A DNA stretch of 62,700 bases, taken from the NCBI RefSeq assembly GCF_000485595.1, contig NW_014577732.1, positions 185,522 through 248,221 of the forward strand. Reading direction: 5' to 3'. Source of the DNA: Priapulus caudatus. Its lineage: Eukaryota > Priapulida > Priapulimorpha > Priapulimorphida > Priapulidae. Below are positions 20,970 to 32,901 of the stretch, piece by piece; position 1 is the first letter of the stretch, and every line of letters begins with the position of its first letter. The translations under genes were made by a program, and so were the position numbers. Under the pieces are notes generated by a model that saw only the letters and a list, made by a program, of their open reading frames with translations, was not told the DNA's origin and made no database searches.

Positions 20970-23622
20970 CGTAGGGGAGGCAGCTACGGCATGGCCAGCG
21001 GCTGGCACCACACCTCAACAACACCCGAGAAGTAGCGTGAACTTACGTGTAGAAGCTCTACGTACGGGTTCGTTCTGCGGTAAAAGTCACCCACGTGTTT
21101 TAAGAACACACGGCATTCACCGGTCATTCACCGGTCATTCACCGATGATGACATTCACCGATTGTTATGTGGCCGCCATAAAAAGTTATATATGCAAGTT
21201 TCCTGCTAAAACGCCCTGCAGTTGTGCATGTAAGTGATTTCATCTTTTAATCCTTTATTCCAAGTGCAACACATGTACAGTGAGTGAGCAAATTGCAGTA
21301 ACAAGTGCGTAAGGAGTTACAGCCAGACCAATCACTTAAAAAACGTAGGCTCATTGTGGAATAGTCAGTGTCTAAGGTTATCCATTTTTCCCAGTATCTA
21401 TTGGTGGCTGTCATAACATAGGCACTATTAACATTTCACGTACATATACGAAAGAATGTCATGTTGTGATATGTTTTCTGTAAGAAGAAGTCAATCATAA
21501 AACATTTCTTTGACCCAAAATTAATTTATTACACAATTGGTGATGTCCTTTGTACATAACGTCATGTATGCACAATGGACTTTAGTATGGAGAAACATGT
21601 ACTTACGGTCATACGCACATATATTTAATTAATATGTATATATATTGTAACTTGTGTCAAAATGTCCATCACAATATGATATGGTCTTGACTCGTAAGTG
21701 ACTGTTACTCAACCCAACCAACAAAAATATCGAGTAGCAGTGTATGTGTGTACAATAAGCACGCAGATACGTACGTACACATGCACACACACATATATAA
21801 TATCAATGAAAAATTGGGCACGATCCTAATATCAACTTGACATGCCCTTAGACTGGCAACGAGCAAGTAATAACATGAAATGCGTGCACCTCCAGATTTC
21901 TGATTCCTGAGTCGATAAACTGGAATTGTGCCAAAAATATACCTGACGTTAATTTTCAGTAGTGTTTAAGTAAAGGGAAGACAAAAATCTTCCACTGCAC
22001 AACAACGAAAATTGACTTCCAAACCAACCAACAATATACAAACAATGACGACACTGACAACAGCAACAATAATAGCGATAACAAAAGCAACAATCGGCGT
22101 CAACAGTAACATGTGCGCATCATCAAGGTTCCACATTCCACCAGGAGATTTCAGCTCCGTGTATATAATAAATTGTCGTTTGCACTTAATTACTTGCTAC
22201 CATGATGGAAGGAAAGATTGCAGACGTACACGACGTTGGAAGCTACACTTTTCACTGTACAGTTACAGCTACAAGCAGGGTAAAAAATACACGGAAGCGA
22301 TCAGCGATTCGCTCTTCAAACCTCCGCAATCGCTCCCGTGAGGCTCAAAATAGCTCCCGTAACATTTTTGACGAGAGCAATTTTTTCCACAGACTTGAAA
22401 AAAATTTCCCTTGAAAAAAAAGTAATTTTTTTCCTGGCTACAAGCTATACACAATATATTACACTGTTACGCTATACTACATGTGTAAATGACCTTACAA
22501 GGTCATTGTTTAGTGGAAGCCAGCAACGGTTGGCAGCGCAAACTCACCATCACAAGAGTTCAGCTGACCAACAATGACAACGTGAATCAAAAAACTACCG
22601 ATGACACGCTTGACATTATTTTCCACGTAGCCCTATGTTCACTGACCCTAATGACACCACACACTGGTATGTGTCGTAGTCATCCCAGTTAATTAATAAG
22701 CATTATTCTTCACATTTAGCTGTATTCCTATCCTACTAGATGACCTAGCTGCATCCTTCTATTACCATTATATTCAAAGAGAAGGAACGTGGATGCATTA
22801 GATATAGATATTGACCAATGTGAAACAAGTAAAATAGTGAGATGATGAGATCCTGAGAAAAAATTCCATAAACCACAGCACATTTACAATAATGCAGTAA
22901 CCAGAACATAAAAATTTATGCTCGTAAACATTAATAAAAATACTATAACAGATGAAAAATACAATTGTAAAATGAGAAGTTTGTTTCGAATAGGAATCGA
23001 AATAGGAAAAAGTGTATAAGGTGTTTAAATATGGATGTATAATTTGCTATTAATTTATGATTCTGTTTGCCCACCAGCTGCCTTACCTAACTTTGGGCCA
23101 GTGCCCACACTGCAACAGAACAAAGTGTCTTAAGACAGGTTCTCTGTCTTTGGTAATTGTTCTTGGTTCAGTTTATCGATCTATGAAGTATAAATGGCAG
23201 GAAGGTGTATAATGCAGTCCACAGTAACTAACACTACTAGTAAATTCGGGTTACCTTCGGCAATACAGCAATTCTTTGATAACAACAACATATCCCTATC
23301 CTGTTTCTAGTCTGCACTCAACGCAGCCTTGCTGCAATACGCACACTGCTATAACTACTGGCCTTGCCATACCTGCACTTATCTTCACAACTTAACATTA
23401 TTCTTATGCTCACTTCATCCCTACACGTGGTTGGCTAGCCACTCCCTTTGGCAGATAATAAGTAAATAAGTGCCACACTATTGCCTTGTGTCTATGCAGC
23501 ACAGGCAACAACATTATCAAGCAGAAACTTTGGTGCAAGTGGCTTCGGTGATTGCTAGTGACTACTGTACATCTTGTCCTAAAATAAACATCACACACTC
23601 ACACACACACAGATGTACACAC

Positions 23623-23659
<37 letters not shown>

Positions 23660-24218
23660 CACACACGTTTGGATGTCACAGCTTCCTGGAATGAAAGTGT
23701 GTGGGATGGTTGTATACCCTTTGGTCAATACTGAAGTGCAGTTCGTGATATGTATCCATATCCATGTCTCGTTCATCCAGCCACGAGGTGGAGCCACGCA
23801 TTGACAACTATACCCTCTCTGACATGTCTGATTGGTCCACCATCTCGTGACCCACGGAATCATAACTTGTTTCTTGATGAAACGACTCGAGCCTGCGAAT
23901 TGTGATGAAGAAGAAACAGCATGTGAGAAGCCTCCAGAGACAATCCTTTACACAAAGATTACGTGAGATTTACAGAGTACAACAGTCACCATCTTACCAA
24001 AACCCACCACCATCGTAAACATGCCGCTGCGTAGACGATACTCCAGTATGCTTTCACTTGCAATGAAATTACTACCCTAATGCAAATACATAATTACATA
24101 ATATCAGTCATCTCGATTATGACCTATAAAGACCCACCCTATCGGCTCATTATATGATCACTAAAAAATTCTCTATCATCAGAAGATTTGAAGGTACAGA
24201 TTTTATGGAGAATCACCA
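20970..24218. other. Convergent intergenic region DNAI7 / SLC22
   Basis: The two genes end towards each other here. I see AT-rich sequence, a short CATTCACCGGT tandem repeat at about 21115-21160, and an AC/CACG microsatellite at 23595-23665. No gene, RNA or mobile element is recognisable. Confidence 0.6.
23595..23665. repeat. (AC)n / (CACG)n microsatellite
   Basis: A CACACA run passes into (CACG)n. It is simple sequence only. Confidence 0.9.
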
Positions 24219-25705
24219 TTAGATGGCTGCTACGCGATCGTACCTCTCTGCTTCCTCTAGCGTGTCAGGAAGTCTCCTGTGAAGGGTCTCCGGCAGGAAG
24301 AAGGCGATTACCGCTCCAACGATAGCGATGCAGCCAAAGGCGATTGATGGCGCCCTCTGGAAGCCCGTGCCACTGTCCTGAAATACGATCGATGCAGTTG
24401 ACACGAGAAATGTTATGCGACAGAAATGCAATGAAATTACTACACTTATGCAATAATCATATGATCATTAATAATTTCATAATTTTGAATAAAACAAATA
24501 ATCGCACAGAACGGTCCCAAAACTCGTGCACAAAACTCGAGACCCGGGAGCGCGTTTCCCTCGAGCATCTATATGAACGACGAAATACAATGACGGGAGT
24601 CCCGCTTTCTCCCGGTACGGTCGAGACAAAGGTATTCATGCACACACGCGTGCAGGCACGCACGCACCCCCCCCCCCCACACACACACATGCCCCCCCCA
24701 CGCACACACATGCGCCCCCCCCCCCCACACACACACACACAGATCAATATACGCTTACGAGGAGGTTGATCTGAGGAGCGACGACCCCGCCGAAACGCGC
24801 CCAGAAAAGGCACGCGCCGAGGGCCACCGTGCGGATGACTGTCGGAAACAGCTCCGACGTGTACATGAAGATGACAGAGAAGCAGCCGGAGACTCCACAG
24901 CGGCCGAGGAACGCAAAACCCGTCTTCACATTCTGCATGCGAAAGTCGCCTGCAAGGGAAGAAAAAAGAAGCAAAATAGTCCGGTTGCCAAATGACTGAA
25001 CGTTGCAATCGGGTATATAAAAGGTTTTTTTGTGGTTTCCTGATCTTTAGACTATCCTGAATCAGAATCCACCGGGTGCCACTTTGGCAAATCACAAAAA
25101 CTGCAGATCGTATATTTTCCCATTTAAGTGCGTATAAGTATAAATTAAAATATCCTTTACAGTTTGTGTGTGTGTGAACTAAAAGAATAGACCGTTAACA
25201 TTGCCACTGCCGAAAGCACGTATATGCTTATTCCATACAGGTAGGTCTCGTGGTGTAACGTGAATTTAGTAGAGGTACCAACAGTTGGTGCAATCTGCTA
25301 CTCACCTATCACGTCTGGCAGGGCAACAGAGAAAATACAACTAATCCCCGCAGTCAAAAAGAAGCCAACCAGTGGCTTTGGCCGACCAAATCTGCAACAA
25401 CATTAATCGTGAGGGGTCACTGGATACTGCGATAGGTGATAAAAAGCCGAACAGCTTCAATTATAGCATAGGTACAGTAGAATACATCTACTAACAACAA
25501 AGTAGATAAAAAACGGCAGAATTCTTTTTTTAGAACATTCACAGCCTTAAATGCAAACCCCTTCAACTACGTGCATCACTCAGGTACGAGCTCAAATGCT
25601 CCTCTACAACACACAAGTATACCGCCCGCACGCCGCTGTGCATAAACAACAAGAACAACGAATTTTTATGTTCCAAGAGCCTGTGTGTGCATGTGTGTGT
25701 GTGTG

Positions 25706-25753
<48 letters not shown>

Positions 25754-28700
25754 CGTGTGTGCATCCATGTGCATGTGTGCGTGCATGCATGTGCGTGTGT
25801 GTGCGTGCGCACGTGTGCATGTGCAATAGTCACCTAGATATGAGGAAGATGGCGATGACGTAGGTGACCATCTCGATGCAGGCGCTGATGAAGTAGTTAA
25901 GGTACTTGTCGCCGGAGAGCTTGCCGATGTTGAGCAGCAAGCCGTAGTAGACCAGCGATGTCGCAAACCTGCAACCAGACGACAACTAGAAACACGGCAA
26001 CGGGCGACCGTCTAGAAACCTCTGCTAACAGCGTCAGCATTCACTGGCCTGTAGCGCGACACCATGTGCTATTACGATAACCAATTACAACTACAATTAC
26101 AATTACAAGCAATTACCATAGGCGAGGTTTCCGCAAAAATTCCTATGGTTTAGATTTTTGACGAGTGCCCGATTTTTGGAAAAGCCGATCGGACTTCGGG
26201 AGGGAGGCATAGCGGATAGTTGTGTAGTTCACAGGGGACTGTAGGCAACTTGATAAGGTTTTGGTATGCTGGTTTGGATGGTTTAGTGGTGGAGGGCCAC
26301 CCGATGACGAAACGCAACAAAATCCACAATTTTTTTTAAAGGGGGGAGGGATGTGAAAATGGTGTATGGGCAAGGGACACTTTTACTTTACACCAGGTTG
26401 CAGTGATGGTGTCTGCAAACGAGTGACATTTTAGCAGTGCCAGAGCGAGATGACCTGCAAGCATGCCACATCGTTGTTTATGCGGGCGAGTATGACGACG
26501 ACTACACAGCTACGTCACAGACGCGTACCAGATGTAGAACATGCTGAGCGCACGTCGTCGCAGCATCGGCGTACGCAGCATGTCCAGCACTGTATAGCGG
26601 CGCGTCGGCTCTGTGTCATCACTCTTGCTCGTCTGTGCTGCCACCTCTAGAGTAAAAATGCAATTAAATTAACCTAACACCCACCAAAAAAGCTCAGAAC
26701 CACAAAGCACAAGCTTTGAGACCGCACTCAAAAACTGGAAAAGCCGGTGCACATATTTAAGTTGTATTTCAACAGGAAATAATATCAAGCTACAATTTAT
26801 ACACGTTCTCACCTTACATTGACAGTTTAAAATTAAATTGAAAACTGGTAATGGCAGTGCACGCATAAGTTGTATTTCACATGGAACTAGACAGAGGGCA
26901 CTCACGGAGAGTGCTTACCTCTGCCAGCATGTAACATGTATGTGTTACGAGCTGGCTCGCCGCTCGCTCGCTGGCTGGCTCGCCGCTCGCTCGCTGGCTG
27001 GCTCGCCGACTCGACGCGCTAATATCGATCGCGCGAACACACGAACACACTACACGAGATCACATAACCTCCTCCACTCCATGGGCAGAGGTAAATATAG
27101 TAATTTGATGATTATGATAAATGATGTAATCTGATCATGTAAGAGTGTAAATCATGACTTAAATAGACTCTATAGCTGCGTTCACACAGAGCGTTCGTCC
27201 CGGGTCGAAAACGATCCGAGACTGACCAGGATCGAAAATGACACGGAGCGTCGTTGAAGAGAGCGTTCACAACACGACCAGTGTTTGCCACTGAGCAGAA
27301 AAAGCTGTAGGCCTGCAGTGCCTATAGCTCTTAAAAGTTGCAGGCCCACCAATTTTGGAGCAAATTACAGTAATAAAACAGCATATCATGTTCTTCCTTG
27401 TGTTTATTAGTCATTATCAATGTCCATAATCATAATCCCTCTGTTTTTCCTTCCTCTCGTCGGATGACTGCTTATGCTTCTTTGCCGGGGGCTCACAATT
27501 AAGGAAACGCCACATGGTTGTTATATGTAGCTCCTTGGTAACTATCACTCTCTACTTTGACAGCAGAGAGACAGACTGGTAGTCTGGTACACATCGGTAG
27601 AAACGTAGTAGCGTCTCATAACATTGCGAGTGGGGGGGGGGGGGGTGTAATTACCTTGGCTCCGCAGGCAGGCCCGCGTGTCGTAGGCATGCCAGCTGCT
27701 CGAGGGGGTTTGGGCGGCCATTGCCACCCCCAGAAACATTTTGAATTATTTAAGCCCATTTTCTGCAATCTGAGCATTACTGTGGGCCATATTCTCATGT
27801 CTGAAATGATCAACTATCTCAAACCCTAAGAACTTAACCCTATCAAGTTTAGGTTCAAAAAGCAGTTTTCTAATAACTTCAGCAGAGCATACACAGTTTA
27901 GCGTTACTGATAAGTAATTCGATACATGTATTAAAACAACAGATAAGAATTGCAATTTTCTCACAATTTCACGTGTTTTTGTTATGTTTGCAACCATAAT
28001 TTTTGGCTATTTGTGAGTCTGGAAACATTTTCTTGAAGAGTTCATTTGCCATGGTTGGCGCCTGAAAATGCCGTGTTCAATTAAATTAATCCGTAAAATC
28101 TCACGTTCTGCGTGAAGACAGACAATTCCTCTATCTGCTGCAAGAAGCTGAATATAATATTGGGTAGGAGATTCCACGCCAACAACGACATAGCACAATT
28201 CTGCCTTGTTTGAAGAAGACATATATGCCTATTGGCAGTCCACCCCTCCATTCCGCTGCACGCCACTTGAAAGTCTTGATCTATGCAATCCGATGCCAAT
28301 AGCCATGATTAAAACACTGAGTTTCGACTTCACAAGTACCAGGCCACATTCTGTGATATATTCGATTCTGAAAAAATTTCTGTAAAAGTCGCGGTTATTT
28401 TAGATAGCAATGAGAACAAAAAAATTGGAACGCCATTCTCCCCACGTGTTAATCATTACGCAGAACAAACTACGCGACACCTTGTAGACAGCGACCTGTT
28501 CCTGACTAAGGCCTGTTCCAATTTACCGTAGACATAGATCAGATACAAAGCAAAAGAAACACATATTAAACACTGAGCAAGCGTAGGAGTCTAGGTGCAA
28601 ATACTAATGGCAGGAGCGTGCATTTCCAAGAAACCGACTCAGCGCAGTGACGACTATTAAATAAACTCAGGGCCAGTGCCAGCACACCGCGGCATGAAAA

Positions 28701-31700
28701 AAAAATCCATGTAGTGCCAATGCGAACAATGCGAACAATTCAGATGCAAATTTTAATACAGTGCTAACTGAAAATGAGGAATATACACCTTGCCGCTGCG
28801 AGTGCGGAAATTAAGCCCTAGAAATCTTAATAATTCCTCGCGAATGCCGGAATGCGTAGGAGACCCTGCTTTAGTTTACTACACAATGTGGTGCGCAGCT
28901 TTGGAACAGGTTCCAGGCTATCGCTCTTCTCATTTTGCAATTATGCAGGGGCAAACGCATTGTTTACACGTCACGGTTTATCACGAATTAGTATTTCAAA
29001 TAAGATACCCTGGATGTTATATGCAAGAAAAGATTTCTTACAGGTAAAACAAGTTTCTCCAATGTTTCGAATTCTTCGGTGATCAAATAGCTGTAGGATC
29101 AGCGGGCCTGTTTTAATCAAGAAGCTGTAGGACCCGGACCGAAACTGTCGGCGGCGGCCGACGGGCCGACGTGAATTTCGAACACTGAACACGACGCTAT
29201 GCGAGCTGCCTGCTATGCGAGCTGCGAGCTGAGAAAAAAATACAATGCGTCCAAGCAAACAATGCGAATTAAACAATCAAACTCTGGCTCTCGACATTGG
29301 TGACGTCTACTGCCGTACTCATTCTGACCCGGGTCGTGTGCCGGTGCACGTTCACACGGCAAAAATGAACCAGCGCTCGGGTCGTTTTCGTACCGAGAAA
29401 ACGTCCGTGTGAACGCTTGGCCCAGGACGCATTTGACATGGGTCGTTTCGCTCCGTGTGAACGCGGCTAATATAGTGTCTACTGCTCACCGTCTATGGTG
29501 TCGTGTAGATAGCTGTGAACGACCTTGACTCGGTTGTACTTGACGGCTTTTTCTGCGACCTGTTTAGCACTCTCCACCTTCCCATTAACAATTAACCAGC
29601 GCAGCGATTCCGGAATCAACCTAGATGCCGTGAAAATATCAAGCTCAGATAAATTCGTTATGTAGTTGATAAATGCTTTTATCCAAGACCTAACAGTAAT
29701 CAAACGTATGTATCCTAGTAAATTTTGAATTCTAAGCCATATCTACAATATGATTAAAATAAACACGTGTAGGCATTGCCATGCACGCTCTGCACACTTG
29801 CTCTGTAGCAACTGCTTCTAGCTGCTGGTAACGTTCAATTGTTCGTAGATGTTGCGCATAACCCTCCCAACCACTGTGGTAAACTCACCAAAAGTAGAAG
29901 TTAGTAAACTTAGCAGAGATAAAAGATGGTAAACACGCCAGAAGTAGAAGATGATAAATGCACCATAAGTAGAAGATAGTAAACTTACCAGATGTAGCCG
30001 ATGGCAAGGATGCTTGGCAGTGTGACGGCCAGCTGGATGTAGTGCCAGTCTCTGAAAAGGAAGCCCAGGAACGCCAGCCACATGTTGCCTAGCGCCCAGA
30101 AGCATTCGACAATCGTGCCGACGATTGTGCGATGTTCAGGCATAAACATCTCCATGATGAGGATGAACGAAGTGCTTTGCAATCCCTGTAAGCAATGAAC
30201 AACCGCAGTGAGTCGTCCTGACAACAAACAATGACGAATAGTTCTGTACGCTCAGTCATACATAAACAAGATAACCAATAGTTCTGCATACATTTTCAGC
30301 AATGAATAACATGCATAATTGCAGCAATGAATGATTACAAATACCTTCGCAGCAACGGACAACGTAATCAATAGCGCTGCATGCAACTATCAAAGCAAAG
30401 ATCATTCACTAACACACAGCATAATGTCATCATGCACTACGAAATACAGAAAAGAAAGCACAGAAAACACTGTTGTTCATGATTGATGCAAAAGTGAGCG
30501 CGCAACGGCGGGTCGCCTTGACGACAGCTCCTCTGCCTCACCTGCAGGAGGAATCCAAGGACGAATCTCAGCGCGACGAACATGACGTAGCCCTGCGAGA
30601 AGTAGATGGCGAGGCAGACGAACATCTGTGCGTAGAGGCAGCCGAGCATCACGGGCTTGCGTCCGAACGCGTCCGCCAGCGCGCCGAAGACGACTCCGCC
30701 GAACATGACGCCGACAAAGTAGATGGTTGTTGCGAGGCTCGCGAGGAAGCGCTGGTCGCAGACGAGGTCCCACTGTTGTTGTCGGGGAAGGAAGAAACAT
30801 GGCTGCTTACACACACGCAGACGAGGTCCCACTGTTGTTGTCGGGGAAGGAAGAAACATGGCCGCTTACACACACACACGAGGTCCCACTGTTGTTGTCG
30901 GGGGGAAGAAAGAAACATAGAAACATGAACACTTACATGCACACATGAACGCACACGCACGCACACACGCACGAAGTCCCACTGTTGTTGGGGAAGGAAA
31001 ACACATGCCTGCTTACACACGAGGTTACACTGTTACGTGGAAAGGAAGAAACATGGTGCTTACACAAAGGTCCTACTGTTGTTAGGGAGTTAAACATGGA
31101 ATAGGTAATGCGGGTTGAACTTTTTTCATTCTCAAGATTGCAATCATCAGCCAAGTAGCTGTATCATGTATGTATCATATTTCCACACAAAGTCGTGCGC
31201 TCTGTACCTCGCTTGCGATCGTCCAATCAGAGAAGCCCAGCGGTCCCGGATCGCCGCGATCGTACTCCCACTGTCCGGGACATTTCACGCGTGACAATTC
31301 CGAGCTGTTGTCACCCGTATACGTGGTGACGTTCAGGTGACACGTGTCCGCTGCCACCTGCGACATGCTCGGAAGCGTTGTCGTCAGGTTTTCCGGCACC
31401 TTGAACGAGAAGATCGTAAGTTTTGAATGCGTAACTGCGGTTGCACCCACGTACCCGAGCGAGTTCAAAAGTTCACAAAGATTATTGAAAGATAGCCATC
31501 ACTGTCGTCAGGCTGAACACGTTTTTCCACTATATATGATGTTTGCTAGCTCTTACCTAAACTCTATATAGGCAATTCACCTTAACACTTCTTTCATAAT
31601 CGTACAAATACAGAAGAGTAACTGCAGACACTGAACCTATCTTTTGCAGAGTATAGCTAACATGCACCTGATATTAACCAAGCATGTTGGTAAGATTTAC

Positions 31701-31856
31701 CTTGCACCTGTGTGATAAAGGCAGCCCAAAGAATGCCATGATCGTATGATTGTTGTTGACAGGTATATAGTTGAGACACAACAAGATGTACACTGCCACC
31801 TGATACCAGCCAGGTCCCACCATCTGCAACAGCCTATCCATAGTCTTCCCTGCCAT
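24219..31856 (-). CDS. SLC22-family organic cation/anion transporter (Orct-like), complete
   Basis: Exons, 5' to 3' on the minus strand: 31701-31856, 31208-31399, 30542-30772, 29989-30185, 29490-29620, 26529-26646, 25834-25968, 25306-25391, 24759-24949, 24219-24377. The sum is 1596 nt (531 aa plus stop), all phases matching, the usual SLC22 length. A plasma-membrane MFS carrier with 12 predicted helices. Landmarks: TM1 [17 protein letters not shown]; large extracellular loop after HRCK with several N-x-T/S sites and Cys residues; WTIASE/WDLVCDQ before TM2; the MFS loop [20 protein letters not shown] after TM6; [12 protein letters not shown] in the C-half; [11 protein letters not shown] after TM12. 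A 5' UTR acceptor precedes the ATG at 31877-31878. Substrate cannot be told from sequence. Intron 2 carries an acceptor-derived minisatellite and intron 5 a 2.3-kb transposon. Confidence 0.93.
24667..24745. repeat. C-tract / (AC)n microsatellite
   Basis: Runs of C alternate with (AC)n, ending about 14 nt beyond the SLC22 exon 9 donor in the intron. It is simple sequence. Confidence 0.85.
25680..25825. repeat. (GT)n / GTGC microsatellite
   Basis: A GTGTGT run passes into GCGTGCATGTGC-type repeats. It ends about 10 nt from the SLC22 exon 7 donor (exon edge 25834). Confidence 0.9.
26885..27010 (-). repeat. Interspersed repeat end, shared with 42988-43105
   Basis: The reverse complement of this stretch (CATACATGTTACATGCT, then AGAGGTAAGCACTCTCCGTG, then AGTGCCCTCTGTCTAG) matches 43030-43095 closely. 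It is followed by a CTGGCTCGCCGCTCGCTCG tandem repeat corresponding to the GGCGAGTCAGCAG repeats there. This is the terminal part of a dispersed element. Confidence 0.7.
27163..29484. mobile_element. DNA transposon (2.3 kb) with terminal inverted repeats, inside SLC22 intron 5
   Basis: The left end GCTGCGTTCACACAGAGCG (from 27175) is matched in inverse by CGCTCCGTGTGAACGCGGC (to 29468). Outside these, TAGACTCTATA and TATAGTGTCTA are also inverted. Further inverted GTTCACAC and GGGTCGTTTTCG motifs are subterminal at both sides. No intact transposase is visible; short minus-strand frames near 28000-28300 are not recognisable. The target duplication is unclear. The right edge is about 10 nt from the splice donor of SLC22 exon 5. 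Confidence 0.7.
30764..31090 (-). repeat. Minisatellite copying the 3' splice site and start of SLC22 exon 3
   Basis: On the minus strand each 48-90-nt unit reads CTTCCTTCCCCGACAACAACAG then TGGGACCTCGT then GTGTGTAAGCAG. The last unit is the true acceptor and exon 3 start (exon edge 30772, TGG GAC CTC GTC TGC). About five upstream decoys lie at roughly 30831, 30889, 30980, 31029 and 31075, progressively degraded away from the exon. In the nearer units the copied exon start is followed by GTGT and GTAAGC, so each resembles a 21-nt in-frame mini-exon. Confidence 0.85.
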
Positions 31857-31876
31857 GCTGTCGTTATTGCTTCAAC

Positions 31877-32700
31877 CTGCAAAATACAGCTTCCTATAAG
31901 AATTGGCATACCTATTGTTTATAGTTGAATAGGCCACACGGGTGGTGAGGTTGTGTATACCTATATTTAGCAATTAACTGCATGGTTTCCGCAAATTGAA
32001 AAAAAACTCTCATATATAGAATTGAAATTGGGTTTAAAGGTAGAGCTCTATATCAACGTTGCAGAAGTGTGGTTCCCTTGCTAGGTGTGTAGTTTGATTG
32101 TACGCCATGGCTTTCACAATGTATCGTCTTTTAAGGATCCATTGAAAATTCAATTATATTTACATCTGTTATTCTATATTAGAATTCTCTTCCTTCTGCT
32201 TTAGGTAACTGTAAACCTGAAACGTGTTCTATTACCAGTACTGAAAGTACAAGCCAGAGTGCTCATCTATCAACTTGAGCAATTTTGGCTCTTTACTTCA
32301 CCGTACAGTCGGTTTGAAGAATAATCATTAGGAGTTTACGTGGTAAAGAATATTCAACATTTTCCAACGTAATGTAACGAAGGCGAGGACTCAACGACGT
32401 TCCTGCTCCATTAGTATTATAATAGTAACGTTGATCCGATCGATTAGTAATGCCTACACTGACATATCATTCATTGACCAAGAAATTGTGCCCAAGAATT
32501 TTTTACAATGTGACCATGTCCAGTAGAATAACGTTAGATTACAAAAATTTCTAGGGCATTGGCATTGCTCTAATCATTGCCATGGGCATTGCCATTGCCA
32601 TTGGACAACTCTTCTAAGTTCTTAGATACAATCATTTAACTGGCAGAGCTGGGTTACAACTGAATACAATGATGGAACATACAAAGTAGAGCACAACAGA
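31877..32700. other. Intergenic region upstream of SLC22
   Basis: AT-rich sequence that should include the upstream UTR exon and promoter of the SLC22 gene. I cannot identify either. A GGCATTGCC dinucleotide-like repeat occurs at about 32550-32610. Confidence 0.4.
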
Positions 32701-32738
32701 ACATATCAGGTAAGGCAGAGTAGAGTATCCTAAATCAT

Positions 32739-32901
32739 GTTGGGTTGCAATACGTACGATGGTCGTATGTAAACAACTCTGTCCTGGAGTTTACTAATGC
32801 TGGAGGAGTTGGGATGTATATAAGAGATAACTTTAATTATACTTTGCCAGGCATGATATATCATTGGACAGGAGTGGCATGCTTGAGCAAATGCGGATCA
32901 C
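32739..32901 (+). mobile_element. LINE endonuclease fragment, left part
   Basis: The frame from about 32745 contains GGVGMYIRDNFNY, matching the apurinic-endonuclease region of Jockey/CR1-type non-LTR retrotransposons (usual form GGVGLYIKDNxNY). It breaks off near 32860-32901, where the hAT-like insertion begins. The continuation appears to be at 35297. Confidence 0.6.

Noticed and set aside
23595-23665. Regularly spaced short repeats as a CRISPR-like array
   Set aside because: Simple dinucleotide/tetranucleotide repeats without unique spacers, in an animal genome. No CRISPR array is present in the window.
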